From Pasteurella sp030783905 (GTDB taxonomy: Bacteria; Pseudomonadota; Gammaproteobacteria; Enterobacterales; Pasteurellaceae), in NCBI GenBank assembly GCA_051122655.1, contig CP182107.1:2108001-2172000 (forward strand): 64,000 bases of DNA. Reading direction: 5' to 3'. Position 1 is the stretch's first letter. Every line of letters starts with the position of its first letter. A program made the translations under genes and the position numbers. The notes under the pieces are model-generated. The model made no database searches. It worked only from the letters and a program-made list of their open reading frames with translations, and was not told where the DNA came from. This document shows, one piece after another, positions 54,986-63,016 of the stretch.

Positions 54986-55945
54986 TTATTTAACTAATTT
55001 AGAATATTTAGCGGCTTTATCCATGGTTGAATCAATGTAGGCTTTGACTGCTGCGCCATCTTTGATATCTAAGCGGATACCAATATTTTTCGCGGTTTGC
55101 TGTAGTTTTGGATTTTCTAAGATATTTTTAAGTGCGGTATAGTTTTTATCAATGATTGCTTGATCTGTTCCCGCACGAATAAACACCGCACATGTATTGA
55201 TCATCCAAGTATCATAACCGTGATCCACAACGCTATCTAAGTTATACACATCATCAACCAACTTTTTCTCATCAAAGGCGACAACCGCTTTTGCATTGCC
55301 TGCTTTGACGAATTCTTTCGCTAACGAGGCGTGAGTGGTGGCGAAATCGACTTCACCCGAAATCACCGCGGTTAAGGCCTCATTTGCACCGTCATAAGGA
55401 ATGATTTGGTATTTGGCCCCCATTTCATTGAATAAGGCGGCAGATTGTAAGGCTTCTGAGGAGTTTGTACCGTTGGTGGCAATTTTGATTTTTTTCCCTT
55501 TGGCAATGTACTCTTTTAAGCTTGGGATACTGTCTACTTTCGTTCTTGGATTGGTGACTAACACAAAGGTGGAAGAATAGATGTTAATGACAGGGACAAA
55601 ATCTTCAAATTTGTAGGCCACTTTCATTGTTAAAGGTGCAATGGCAAAGCTCCCTTCCCCCCCTAAAATTAATTTATGTGTGTTTGGTTTTTCTTTTGTA
55701 TATTCTGTTAATGCTACCGCCCCCCCTGATCCGAGAATATTATCCGCCAATAAGGGTTGACCATATTCGGCTTTACCATATTCTGACATCGCACGGTTAA
55801 TTTGGTCTGCAAGTCCACCTACCGCCCAAGGCGTAATAATTGTGACGGGGCCCGTTGGCCAATTTGTTTGCGCCATTGCATTGATCGAAACAAGACCGAA
55901 TAAGCCAATTAAGCTCGCTTTAATTGCGGATTTCCACGTTTTCAT
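54986..55945 (-). CDS. tctC: TctC/Bug-family periplasmic binding protein
   Basis: 319 residues: signal peptide MKTWKSAIKASLIGLFGLVS ending INAMAQ, then the Bug fold with WPTGPVTIITPWAVGGLADQ (ligand loop 1), GGEGSFAIAPLTM, and NGTNSSEAL. Receptor for the TctAB permease. The start used follows AAGGAGAAGTGC; an in-frame extension of 34 codons upstream would hide the signal peptide. Bug ligands include carboxylates, amides and aromatic acids; the neighbouring sulfatase suggests a sulfated ligand. A USS core lies at 55130-55138. Confidence 0.9.
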   Translation of the reverse strand: MKTWKSAIKASLIGLFGLVSINAMAQTNWPTGPVTIITPWAVGGLADQINRAMSEYGKAEYGQPLLADNILGSGGAVALTEYTKEKPNTHKLILGGEGSFAIAPLTMKVAYKFEDFVPVINIYSSTFVLVTNPRTKVDSIPSLKEYIAKGKKIKIATNGTNSSEALQSAALFNEMGAKYQIIPYDGANEALTAVISGEVDFATTHASLAKEFVKAGNAKAVVAFDEKKLVDDVYNLDSVVDHGYDTWMINTCAVFIRAGTDQAIIDKNYTALKNILENPKLQQTAKNIGIRLDIKDGAAVKAYIDSTMDKAAKYSKLVK

Positions 55946-56032
55946 TGCACTTCTCCTTATATGATGAGCGGTTAAATAAGAGGGTATTTTTGAAAAGTCG
56001 TGAATAGCATATAAAAGAAACAACAGAATGAA

Positions 56033-56071
56033 TATGATTATTGTCATATCTGTAGAGTGAACTAGATCACA
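56033..56071 (-). promoter_or_regulatory. Control sites upstream of tctC: CRP-like site and palindrome
   Basis: AGTGA-ACTAGA-TCACA (56056-56071) matches the CRP consensus at 9 of 10 half-site bases; on the minus strand it reads TGTGATCTAGTTCACT. Nine bases nearer the gene is TATGATTATTGTCATA (56033-56048), a palindrome of the same form as the one upstream of the anSME gene (57222-57237). Both lie in the 129-base gap between the anSME stop and tctC. Catabolite control of the module is inferred. Confidence 0.65.
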
Positions 56072-56074
56072 AAA

Positions 56075-57166
56075 TCATAACAATCTTTGTTTTTTTGTTA
56101 AAAAAATGGCTAATTTTTTTAAGTAAGGCGACATATGGCTTAATGCACGGTAATAAGACTCACATAAAATATTATGTGCCTCACCAAAACCTTGTACCGT
56201 ACGATGCTTAGGACAGCCCCCATGGCAAGCGAAGTAGAATTGGCATTGCTGACACTTGTGGGACACCTTTTGTTTATCTGCGCCAAATTTTTGTTGTTGT
56301 GCGGAATAAACAATTTGTTTGAGTGGGGTTTCAATTAAATTACCGATTTTATAGTGAGGATACACGTAGTGATCGCAACTAAAAATATCACCGTTTTGTT
56401 CGACGATCATTTGATCACCACAGGTTTTACGGAAAATACATAAACTCGGTTGCATGCCTAAGAATGCCATGAGCCACTGTTCAATAAACTGCACGCCAAT
56501 TTTACCAATATCATGTGCATACCAGTCGTCAAAAATATCAATCATAAATTGACCGTATTCTTTCGCCCCCGCTTGCTGTTCCCATTCACCCATTAAAGGG
56601 ATGAACTGCATATAGGTTGAACCAATCTGTTTGAGAAATTGGTAAACTGCTTTGCCATGTAACACATTTTGTTTATGGACAACCGTGAGGGTATTGAAAG
56701 ACACATTAAAGGCAATCAGATTTTCCAGTGCATGCATGACCTGATGAAAGGTGCCTTTTTGACTTTTAGTTACGCGGTACACATCATGCAAATGTTCAGG
56801 GCCATCAATAGATAAACCCACTAAAAATTGGTTTTGTTGTAGAAATTGACACCATTGCTTATCTAAGAGGACACCATTAGTTTGCAGGGCATTATAGATT
56901 GTTTTACCGTTAGCATATTTTTGTTGGAATTCAACCGCTTTTTGATAAAACCCAATGCCCGCAAGAGTCGGCTCACCACCTTGCCAGAGAAAAGTGACCT
57001 CTTTTTGTGGGGCAAGCTGTAAATAGTTTTTGACATACGTTTCGAGCATGTCATCACTCATCGCACGTTGTTGTAAGTGTGGTTTTTCAAGATAAAAACA
57101 ATATTGACAATCTAAGTTGCAAAGGGAACCCGTTGGCTTTGCCATTAATTGAAAAGGCGTTTGCAT
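56075..57166 (-). CDS. Anaerobic sulfatase-maturating enzyme (radical SAM/SPASM)
   Basis: 363 residues. Oxidises the active-site Cys or Ser of sulfatases to formylglycine using S-adenosylmethionine and iron-sulfur clusters; cytoplasmic and oxygen independent. Radical-SAM cysteines Cys16, Cys20 and Cys23 are in CNLDCQYC; FLWQGGEPTL is the SAM-binding GGE motif; the C-terminal SPASM cysteines lie in CIFRKTCGD, GDIFSCDHYVYP and CQQCQFYFACHGGCPKHR. Start MQTPFQLMAKP follows GAGGTAGTC. First gene of the sulfated-substrate module, 129 bases before tctC. Confidence 0.93.
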   Translation of the reverse strand: MQTPFQLMAKPTGSLCNLDCQYCFYLEKPHLQQRAMSDDMLETYVKNYLQLAPQKEVTFLWQGGEPTLAGIGFYQKAVEFQQKYANGKTIYNALQTNGVLLDKQWCQFLQQNQFLVGLSIDGPEHLHDVYRVTKSQKGTFHQVMHALENLIAFNVSFNTLTVVHKQNVLHGKAVYQFLKQIGSTYMQFIPLMGEWEQQAGAKEYGQFMIDIFDDWYAHDIGKIGVQFIEQWLMAFLGMQPSLCIFRKTCGDQMIVEQNGDIFSCDHYVYPHYKIGNLIETPLKQIVYSAQQQKFGADKQKVSHKCQQCQFYFACHGGCPKHRTVQGFGEAHNILCESYYRALSHMSPYLKKLAIFLTKKQRLL

Positions 57167-57472
57167 GACTACCTCAATCCGAGAAAATGAATTTATCATA
57201 CAAAGAGAATGGCTATTTGAATATGATAGTGATCATAACAACATGAAAAAACGGTTGTGCTATAAAAAACACGTTTGTGCTTTAATGGTGCGTTTTTCTT
57301 GTCAAGTGCGAAATAGGCCGAGGGGATTGCTATCAGGAAATAGGGAGGAAAAATATGTGGTAAGGGGATTTTTCGCTAACCTACGCCTTTAGTCCTGAGC
57401 ACTGCAACAAAACGCTGAGGTCAGATAAGCATGATGATCTCTTTGTTTCTGTTGCAGCGGGAATGTAAGCAT
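57167..57472. promoter_or_regulatory. Control region upstream of the sulfatase-maturating enzyme gene
   Basis: No gene in about 306 bases. It contains a perfect palindrome TATGAT-AGTG-ATCATA (57222-57237), with an FNR-like TGAT-N4-ATCA core, about 56 bases before the gene; two near-identical direct repeats ACGGTTGTGCTATAA (57251-57265) and ACGTTTGTGCTTTAA (57271-57285) at exactly 20-bp spacing; and, nearer the next gene, a hairpin of 12 bp with one bulge (57402-57413 with 57445-57457) without a T tail. Regulators are not identified. Confidence 0.5.
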
Positions 57473-58777
57473 TTAAACGGTGGGGTCAATGTCCTTTCTG
57501 AGAGAAACTAACAGTTGGTCAATTTTTACGTTTTCCGTATCGATGATTTCAAATTTGTATTTGTCATACAGGACAAAATCAGTTTTTTTCGGGATTTTAC
57601 GTAACATATACATCATAAAGCCACCGATCGTTTCGTAATTTTCTTCACCTGGGAAATGGCTGATATTAAGGGCGCGCATGACATCTTCTAAGGGGGTCGC
57701 CCCATCAATTAACCAAGAATCTTCATCACGACGTACAATTTGTTCTTCCTCATTTGACACTAATTCGCCCATCACAATGCTCATGACATCATTTAAGGTG
57801 ATAATGCCGACCACTAGTGCATATTCATTGACGATCACGGCAAAATCTTCCCCTGTCGATTTGAATAATTCAAGCACTTCAAATAGCGAGAGCGTATCTG
57901 GCACAAAAAGGGCTTTACGTAATAAACGACTGTCTGTCAATGAGACCCCTTTTTCAATTTGAAGGTACAGGGTCAGTAAAGTATGTGATTCTACATAGCC
58001 GAGAATGCGATCCAACCCATTATCACAAATCAATAATTTTGAGTGGGAATTGTGTGTGAGGGTATCCAGAACGGCTTGGCGATCAAAAGAGCGGTCTAAA
58101 AACACAATGTTTTCACGTGTCGTCATGGTTGAGGTGACGGTACGTTGTTGCATATCAAAAATGTTTTCGATCAAATAATGTTCCTGAGCATTCACTACTC
58201 CGGCTTCTGCCCCTGCTCCAACGATGGCGACGATGTCTTCTGGCGTCATATTTTCTTCACGTATGGTTGAAATACGGAATAACTTAAAAAAGCCATTAGC
58301 GATGGAGTCAAAAAGCATTACTAGCGGTTTGAGTAAAAAAATACAAACCGACATAATACGTACCGTACGCAGTGCCACTTTTTCAGGGTTAATCATGGCT
58401 AAACGCTTTGGGACCAAATCTGCGAGCAATACAAAAGAGGTCGTGACGAAGGCGAATGCTAGCCAAGAGGCGACACTCTCTAACCATTCGGCACTGATAT
58501 ATTGGGTTAACACGAGGGCCAGATATGGGCGAATCGCACTTTCGCCAATAATGCCGCCTAAAATAGCCACCATATTTAGGCCAATTTGCACCACGGTAAT
58601 AAAGCGTCCCGGTTGATGTTGTAACTCAAGCACCAATTGTGCGCGTGTATCGCCCTCATTGACTAAACTTTGTAGCTTGATTTTTCGCGCCCCAGCAAGT
58701 GACATCTCAGCGGCTGAAATCACTGCACTGATAATGATCAGTATGCCTAAACTTAGCATTGCTTCAAATAAACTCAT
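57473..58777 (-). CDS. CNNM/CorC-family membrane protein (hemolysin-related, HI0107-like)
   Basis: 434 residues: N-terminal CNNM (DUF21) membrane domain with four hydrophobic segments (about 1-200; SAAEMSLAGARKIKLQ is its signature), two CBS domains (about 215-335: MTTRENIVFLDRSFDRQAVL; VPDTLSLFEVLELF; VNEYALVVGIITLNDVM), and a C-terminal CorC_HlyC domain (SWLIDGATPLEDVMRALNI). Homologues are linked to magnesium or cobalt export/resistance; the old hemolysin name is not supported by evidence here. Stands alone. Confidence 0.88.
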   Translation of the reverse strand: MSLFEAMLSLGILIIISAVISAAEMSLAGARKIKLQSLVNEGDTRAQLVLELQHQPGRFITVVQIGLNMVAILGGIIGESAIRPYLALVLTQYISAEWLESVASWLAFAFVTTSFVLLADLVPKRLAMINPEKVALRTVRIMSVCIFLLKPLVMLFDSIANGFFKLFRISTIREENMTPEDIVAIVGAGAEAGVVNAQEHYLIENIFDMQQRTVTSTMTTRENIVFLDRSFDRQAVLDTLTHNSHSKLLICDNGLDRILGYVESHTLLTLYLQIEKGVSLTDSRLLRKALFVPDTLSLFEVLELFKSTGEDFAVIVNEYALVVGIITLNDVMSIVMGELVSNEEEQIVRRDEDSWLIDGATPLEDVMRALNISHFPGEENYETIGGFMMYMLRKIPKKTDFVLYDKYKFEIIDTENVKIDQLLVSLRKDIDPTV

Positions 58778-58823
58778 AAAATATCTCTATTTTGAACAGT
58801 AAGGGAGGTGAGGAAGAAAGCAA

Positions 58824-58852
58824 ACGTGGCTTAATATGAGATTAAACCACGT
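58824..58852 (-). terminator. Hairpin after the DUF1523 gene
   Basis: ACGTGGCTTAAT (58824-58835) pairs with ATTAAACCACGT (58841-58852) except one mismatch; on the minus strand TTTGCTTTCTTCC follows. Possible terminator. Confidence 0.5.
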
Positions 58853-58867
58853 CAGAGAAGAGAGAAG

Positions 58868-59392
58868 CTAGTTTTCGCTATCAAACCAACCACGAATGAA
58901 TTGGATTGAAAAGAAAAGCGTCATCAGTAACATAAAATACAAAACGTAGGCCAAGATTGGCTGGGCAGGCGAGGCATGTTCTTCCACCGCTTTAATATTG
59001 AGCGCATTACGGAATTCATCAAACATCACTAAACGCCATCCATAGTATTTAATTTGTACTTTTTGTCCTTCTTTAATTAATGATTCTGCCTCAGCATGTA
59101 AATTAGCTGAACCAAATTTAAAATAGAATGGGAAACCCCAACGGGTATCCTCATTGCGGTAAACCATAATTTTGCCGTCTTCGTTTTGGGTATTAATAAA
59201 GTAAACATCACGTGTTGGACCATCGGCTGGATTGGCTTTCGTGATCGGACCATCTTTATCCACTCGCTTCACTTCTACCCCCGTTACTTTGGTCACTTCA
59301 TAACTTGGCGTGACAAAATTTACGGTTGCGAATAAGAAGAGGTGAAAAACAAATATCACCGTCAGAAAAAAGTATTTAAAAAATTTCCGCAT
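58868..59392 (-). CDS. DUF1523 family protein
   Basis: 174 residues with an N-terminal membrane helix (FKYFFLTVIFVFHLFLFATV) and a second near the C terminus (PILAYVLYFMLLMTLFFSIQ); the central part faces the periplasm by topology estimate. Features such as VTKVTGVEVKRVD, DVYFINTQNEDGKIMVYRNE and YYGWRLVMFDEFRN define DUF1523. Function unknown. It lies between the CNNM-type gene and tatD with its own start site (AAGGAAACTACG). Confidence 0.8.
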   Translation of the reverse strand: MRKFFKYFFLTVIFVFHLFLFATVNFVTPSYEVTKVTGVEVKRVDKDGPITKANPADGPTRDVYFINTQNEDGKIMVYRNEDTRWGFPFYFKFGSANLHAEAESLIKEGQKVQIKYYGWRLVMFDEFRNALNIKAVEEHASPAQPILAYVLYFMLLMTLFFSIQFIRGWFDSEN

Positions 59393-59436
59393 CGTAGTTT
59401 CCTTAATAAGTATTCTCTACCCAGCATATAGTTGAT

Positions 59437-60219
59437 TTATTGTACATTAATTTTGAACAAACGTTCAAAGTTTTGTGTGGTGATTTGGGCAAATTGTTCA
59501 AAAGAGAGGCCTTTTAGTGTGGCAACATATTCACAGACTTCGCGCACATAAGCGGGCTGATTTTGTTTGCCACGATAAGGAACGGGGGCTAAATAAGGCG
59601 AATCGGTTTCAACCAATAAGCGATCGAGCGGCACAAGACGCGCAACCTCTCGCAACGCTTCTGCATTTTTAAAGGTAATAATACCTGAGAGCGAAATATA
59701 CAGCCCTAAATCTAAGCCTTTTTTTGCCATCTCCCAATTTTCGGTAAAACAATGTAAGACTCCACCGCACTTATCTGCTTGATTTTCGGTCAAAATGCGA
59801 ATGGTGTCTTCTCTCGCACTGCGAGTATGCACAATCACGGGTTTCTTCAGTTGGTTGGCAATCTGAATTTGCGTGGCAAAAATATCTTGTTGGATCGTTT
59901 TATTGTCTGCGCTGTAATAGTAATCCAATCCTGTTTCGCCAATTGCAACCACTTTGGGATCATTGGCTAAACGTAATAGGCGATCGGCATCAAAAGGTTC
60001 ATCATCCAGATCGAGTGGATGGACACCACAAGCCAAAGACACATTGTCAAATTTGGCAAGCGTGGCATAAATTTGCTCAAAACGCGTTAAGGTGACCCCT
60101 ACGGCAAGTAAATGTTTGACGTCTCTTGCGAGGGCTTTATTCACCACGTCATCAACACTGTTGTGTAAGTTTTCATAATCTAGTGCATCAAGATGGCAGT
60201 GGGAGTCGACAATAAACAT
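59437..60219 (-). CDS. TatD-family metal-dependent DNase (YcfH type)
   Basis: 260 residues, TIM-barrel hydrolase with metal ligands in DSHCHLD, GETGLDYYYS, VIVHTRSARED, GVLHCFTENWE and VETDSPYLAP. E. coli YcfH occupies the same position after holB. The name TatD does not imply a role in Tat export; members are 3'-5' exonucleases or quality-control nucleases. Three bases separate it from holB. USS core at 59764-59772. Confidence 0.93.
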   Translation of the reverse strand: MFIVDSHCHLDALDYENLHNSVDDVVNKALARDVKHLLAVGVTLTRFEQIYATLAKFDNVSLACGVHPLDLDDEPFDADRLLRLANDPKVVAIGETGLDYYYSADNKTIQQDIFATQIQIANQLKKPVIVHTRSAREDTIRILTENQADKCGGVLHCFTENWEMAKKGLDLGLYISLSGIITFKNAEALREVARLVPLDRLLVETDSPYLAPVPYRGKQNQPAYVREVCEYVATLKGLSFEQFAQITTQNFERLFKINVQ

Positions 60220-60222
60220 ATT

Positions 60223-61206
60223 TTATCCTTCAAATACATCGGTAATTAATTGAGTGAGACCGTCTAATAAAATGAGTTCTTGGTTGACGGCATTAATTTG
60301 GCTTAAATCGGTACGTACTTTTTGTATGATTTCTGTGGCACGCAGTAACGCTTGCGCATTTTGTTGTTGGCTTAATTGTTGCACACCAGCAGCCAGATCC
60401 TGACACAACCAGTGGGTATGAATCTGTAATCTTGCTTTCAGTGCATCACTCAAAAAGGCCAGAAGCCAGTCGAGTTGTTGGAAGAGAAGAGGCTTATCAA
60501 AAAAAGGGAGCAATTCTAAAGGGGAACGTTTACGATAAAACAACCAAAATTGGCGTAAAAATTCGCGACGTTTTTCTAATAAACCTTGTTCTAATAGCGC
60601 CAATGCATGAAGTGGTCGACCATAGCTAATACGAAGTGCGGTCTGAATATCGCCAATAGCTTGTGTAGTTTGCTGCTGTAACCAAGTAACAGCCGATTCT
60701 TGGCTAGGTATTGCTAACTTTTGTGTTTGGCAGCGGCTATAAATCGTTGGCATCACAGGCGCAGAGGCTTCAGCGGAGAGCAGAAAATACGTATTCGGAC
60801 GCGGTTCTTCTAAGGTTTTTAGCATTGCATTAGCGGCCGCTTCGGTTAAACGTGACACGCCCTGTACATAAATGAGTTTATTCCCCCCTTGTTGTGCGTG
60901 CTGGTTAATTTTCTCGTTGACCTCACGTACTTGATCTACACCAATATCTTTATTTTCAATGGGGGCGAGCGTATAGATATCGGGGTGGGTGTGTGCTTGG
61001 AACAAATGACAGTGGTGACATTGTTGACAAGGTTGCTGATGTTGCGGTTGTTGACACATGAGCCAATGACCTAAGGCCGACAACAATTGCTCAACACCTA
61101 AGCCTTGTTCAGCTTGGAATAAGAGTGCATGATGCCCATACCCTTGTTGAAAGGCATCAATACGTTGTTGGTAGTAAGGCAAAAGCCAAGGGTATAACGT
61201 TATCAT
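60223..61206 (-). CDS. holB: DNA polymerase III subunit delta prime
   Basis: Clamp-loader stator subunit, 327 residues. AAA+ N-terminal domain with degenerate Walker A (FQAEQGLGVEQLLSAL, no GKT, as in all delta prime subunits) and the zinc module with four Cys in CQQPQHQQPCQQCHHCHLF (Cys pattern 8-2-2), then SRC motif TIYSRCQTQKL. Located between tmk and tatD, exactly the E. coli order mltG-tmk-holB-ycfH. Confidence 0.94.
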   Translation of the reverse strand: MITLYPWLLPYYQQRIDAFQQGYGHHALLFQAEQGLGVEQLLSALGHWLMCQQPQHQQPCQQCHHCHLFQAHTHPDIYTLAPIENKDIGVDQVREVNEKINQHAQQGGNKLIYVQGVSRLTEAAANAMLKTLEEPRPNTYFLLSAEASAPVMPTIYSRCQTQKLAIPSQESAVTWLQQQTTQAIGDIQTALRISYGRPLHALALLEQGLLEKRREFLRQFWLFYRKRSPLELLPFFDKPLLFQQLDWLLAFLSDALKARLQIHTHWLCQDLAAGVQQLSQQQNAQALLRATEIIQKVRTDLSQINAVNQELILLDGLTQLITDVFEG

Positions 61207-61210
61207 CTGC

Positions 61211-61840
61211 TTACTGTGAAACCAACCAAGTTTCTATCGCATTTTCCACCTCTTCAGCAACCTTGCTCATGCTTTGAGAAGCATCAATAGTGACCGCTTT
61301 AGGATTATGACGCACCAATTCTTGATAGCGTTGACGAGTGCGGTGGAAAAAATCCAAATTTTGTTGTTCAATACGATCTAACGCCCCACGCCCTTTTGCA
61401 CGGCTTAAGCCGAGAACGGGATCAATATCTAAATAAAGGGTTAAGTCGGGTTCAAACTCACCTAAAATAGTTTGTTTGAGGGTGCATAGCAAATGCTGAT
61501 CGAGTTGGCGTCCCCCGCCTTGATAGGCTTGTGATGACATATCATGACGATCGCCAATCACCCATTTTCCTTGTGCTAAAGCGGGTTTGATTACATTTTC
61601 GACTAATTGAATTCGAGCCGCATAAAGCATAAGAAGCTCGGCTTTATCCGTGACGGGTTCTGCCGTTTCGTGTTTAATCAGTTGGCGTAGTTTTTCTGCT
61701 AAAGGGGTGCCTCCGGGTTCACGAGTAAATACAATATCTCGGATACCATGGGCATGTAAGGCGCGCACGATGCTCTCGCGTGCGGTGGTTTTACCCGCAC
61801 CTTCAATCCCTTCAAGTACAATAAATTTTCCTGTTGTCAT
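61211..61840 (-). CDS. tmk: Thymidylate kinase
   Basis: Phosphorylates dTMP to dTDP. 209 residues: P-loop LEGIEGAGKTT, FTREPGGTPLAEKLR (DR-type substrate loop), GDRHDMSSQAYQGGGR and LID region SRAKGRGALDRIE. The ATG immediately following the mltG stop is chosen (GGAAATTAAT before it); another ATG 12 bases upstream overlaps mltG and is possible. Part of the mltG-tmk-holB-tatD run. Confidence 0.95.
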   Translation of the reverse strand: MTTGKFIVLEGIEGAGKTTARESIVRALHAHGIRDIVFTREPGGTPLAEKLRQLIKHETAEPVTDKAELLMLYAARIQLVENVIKPALAQGKWVIGDRHDMSSQAYQGGGRQLDQHLLCTLKQTILGEFEPDLTLYLDIDPVLGLSRAKGRGALDRIEQQNLDFFHRTRQRYQELVRHNPKAVTIDASQSMSKVAEEVENAIETWLVSQ

Positions 61841-61841
61841 A

Positions 61842-62885
61842 TTAATTTCCATTTTGGCTACGATACCAACGTAAATACTGCTGTACAGCGCGATTGTGTT
61901 CGGAAAGGGTTTTACTGAATTGATGTCCGCCAGACCCATCTGCAACAAAGTATAAAAAATCGGTTTTTTCCGGTTTTGCTACGGCGAACAGGGCACTTTC
62001 ACTGGGCATAGCAATCGGTGTGGGCGGTAAGCCGTTAATGAGGTAAGTATTATAAGCCGTCGGGGTGTCTAAATCTTTTTTGCGGATATTACCATCATAT
62101 TTTTCCCCCATACCATAGATCACCGTTGGATCGGTTTGCAGGCGCATATTTTGTTTTAAACGATTGATAAACACCGACGCAACTTTTCCCCGCTCGGCTT
62201 CTATTGCGGTTTCTTTTTCCACAATAGAGGCAAGAATTAACAGCTCGTAAGCATTGGCCAAAGGTAAATCTGGATCACGACTTTCCCATGCTTGTGTCAG
62301 TACTTTCTTCATCCGATCAGCCGCACGTTTTAGTAAAGCAAGATCAGTGGAATTGGGGGTGTAGTGATACGTATCTGGATAAAGCCAGCCTTCCACTTTT
62401 TTCCATTCTTGAATCTGTTTCACATCATGGGGCAAATCTAATAAGGCAAAAATCTCCGCTTCACTTTTATTGTGTAAGGTATGTTTTAAGTGCGGTGCAT
62501 TTTCTAGATTTTTTCGCCAGCTGGTGAACGTATCCCCCTCAATAAATTGAATACTGAATTGTGCTTCTTTCCCTTGGTTGAGGACCTGAATCAAATCGGC
62601 GACAGTGTTGACGCCTTGCATGGAATAGGTGCCGGCTTTAATTTTATTCAATTGTGGATTGAATTTCAGCAAGTAAGGGAGTAGGCTTGCATTCTCTAAG
62701 ATCTGTTCTTGTTCTAACAGCGTCGCTAATTTATGACCTGTTGTGCCACGCTCAACCGTTAAAAGTTGATCAGGCTTGACATTAACCGGGGTGTGCACAA
62801 ATTTTTGAATATATTGGTAAGCAACAAATACGCTACCTAAACCAATCAGAATGAATACAAAAAATACAGTTAGCCACTTTTTCAT
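61842..62885 (-). CDS. mltG: Endolytic murein transglycosylase MltG
   Basis: Cuts nascent glycan strands and so ends peptidoglycan chains. 347 residues: N-terminal membrane helix (WLTVFFVFILIGLGSVFVAY), LysM-like region, and the YceG catalytic domain with Glu in ASIVEKETAIEAERGKVASV and substrate motifs LQTDPTVIYGMG and YNTYLINGLPPTPIAMPS. First gene of the tmk-holB operon. A USS core lies inside. Confidence 0.95.
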   Translation of the reverse strand: MKKWLTVFFVFILIGLGSVFVAYQYIQKFVHTPVNVKPDQLLTVERGTTGHKLATLLEQEQILENASLLPYLLKFNPQLNKIKAGTYSMQGVNTVADLIQVLNQGKEAQFSIQFIEGDTFTSWRKNLENAPHLKHTLHNKSEAEIFALLDLPHDVKQIQEWKKVEGWLYPDTYHYTPNSTDLALLKRAADRMKKVLTQAWESRDPDLPLANAYELLILASIVEKETAIEAERGKVASVFINRLKQNMRLQTDPTVIYGMGEKYDGNIRKKDLDTPTAYNTYLINGLPPTPIAMPSESALFAVAKPEKTDFLYFVADGSGGHQFSKTLSEHNRAVQQYLRWYRSQNGN

Positions 62886-62970
62886 AAAGACAAACTAGGG
62901 ATTCTCAATAAGATCGACATTTGGCGATTATAACATAAAGTCGTACTGAAGTTGAAAAGACCGAAAAGAC

Positions 62971-62997
62971 AAAATGCGATCTACATGACCGCACTTT
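62971..62997 (-). terminator. USS-containing terminator after serA
   Basis: AAAATGCG (62971-62978) and CGCACTTT (62990-62997) form an 8-bp stem with one G-T pair; the right arm contains most of a USS core (62988-62996). On the minus strand it is followed by TTTTGTCTTTTC. Likely terminator of serA. Confidence 0.6.
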
Positions 62998-63016
62998 GTT
63001 GAGAGGAAATCGATGA

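Noticed and set aside
60223..61206. Missing Walker A lysine in HolB as a sign of a broken gene
   Set aside because: Delta prime subunits normally lack a functional P-loop; the zinc module and SRC motif are intact.
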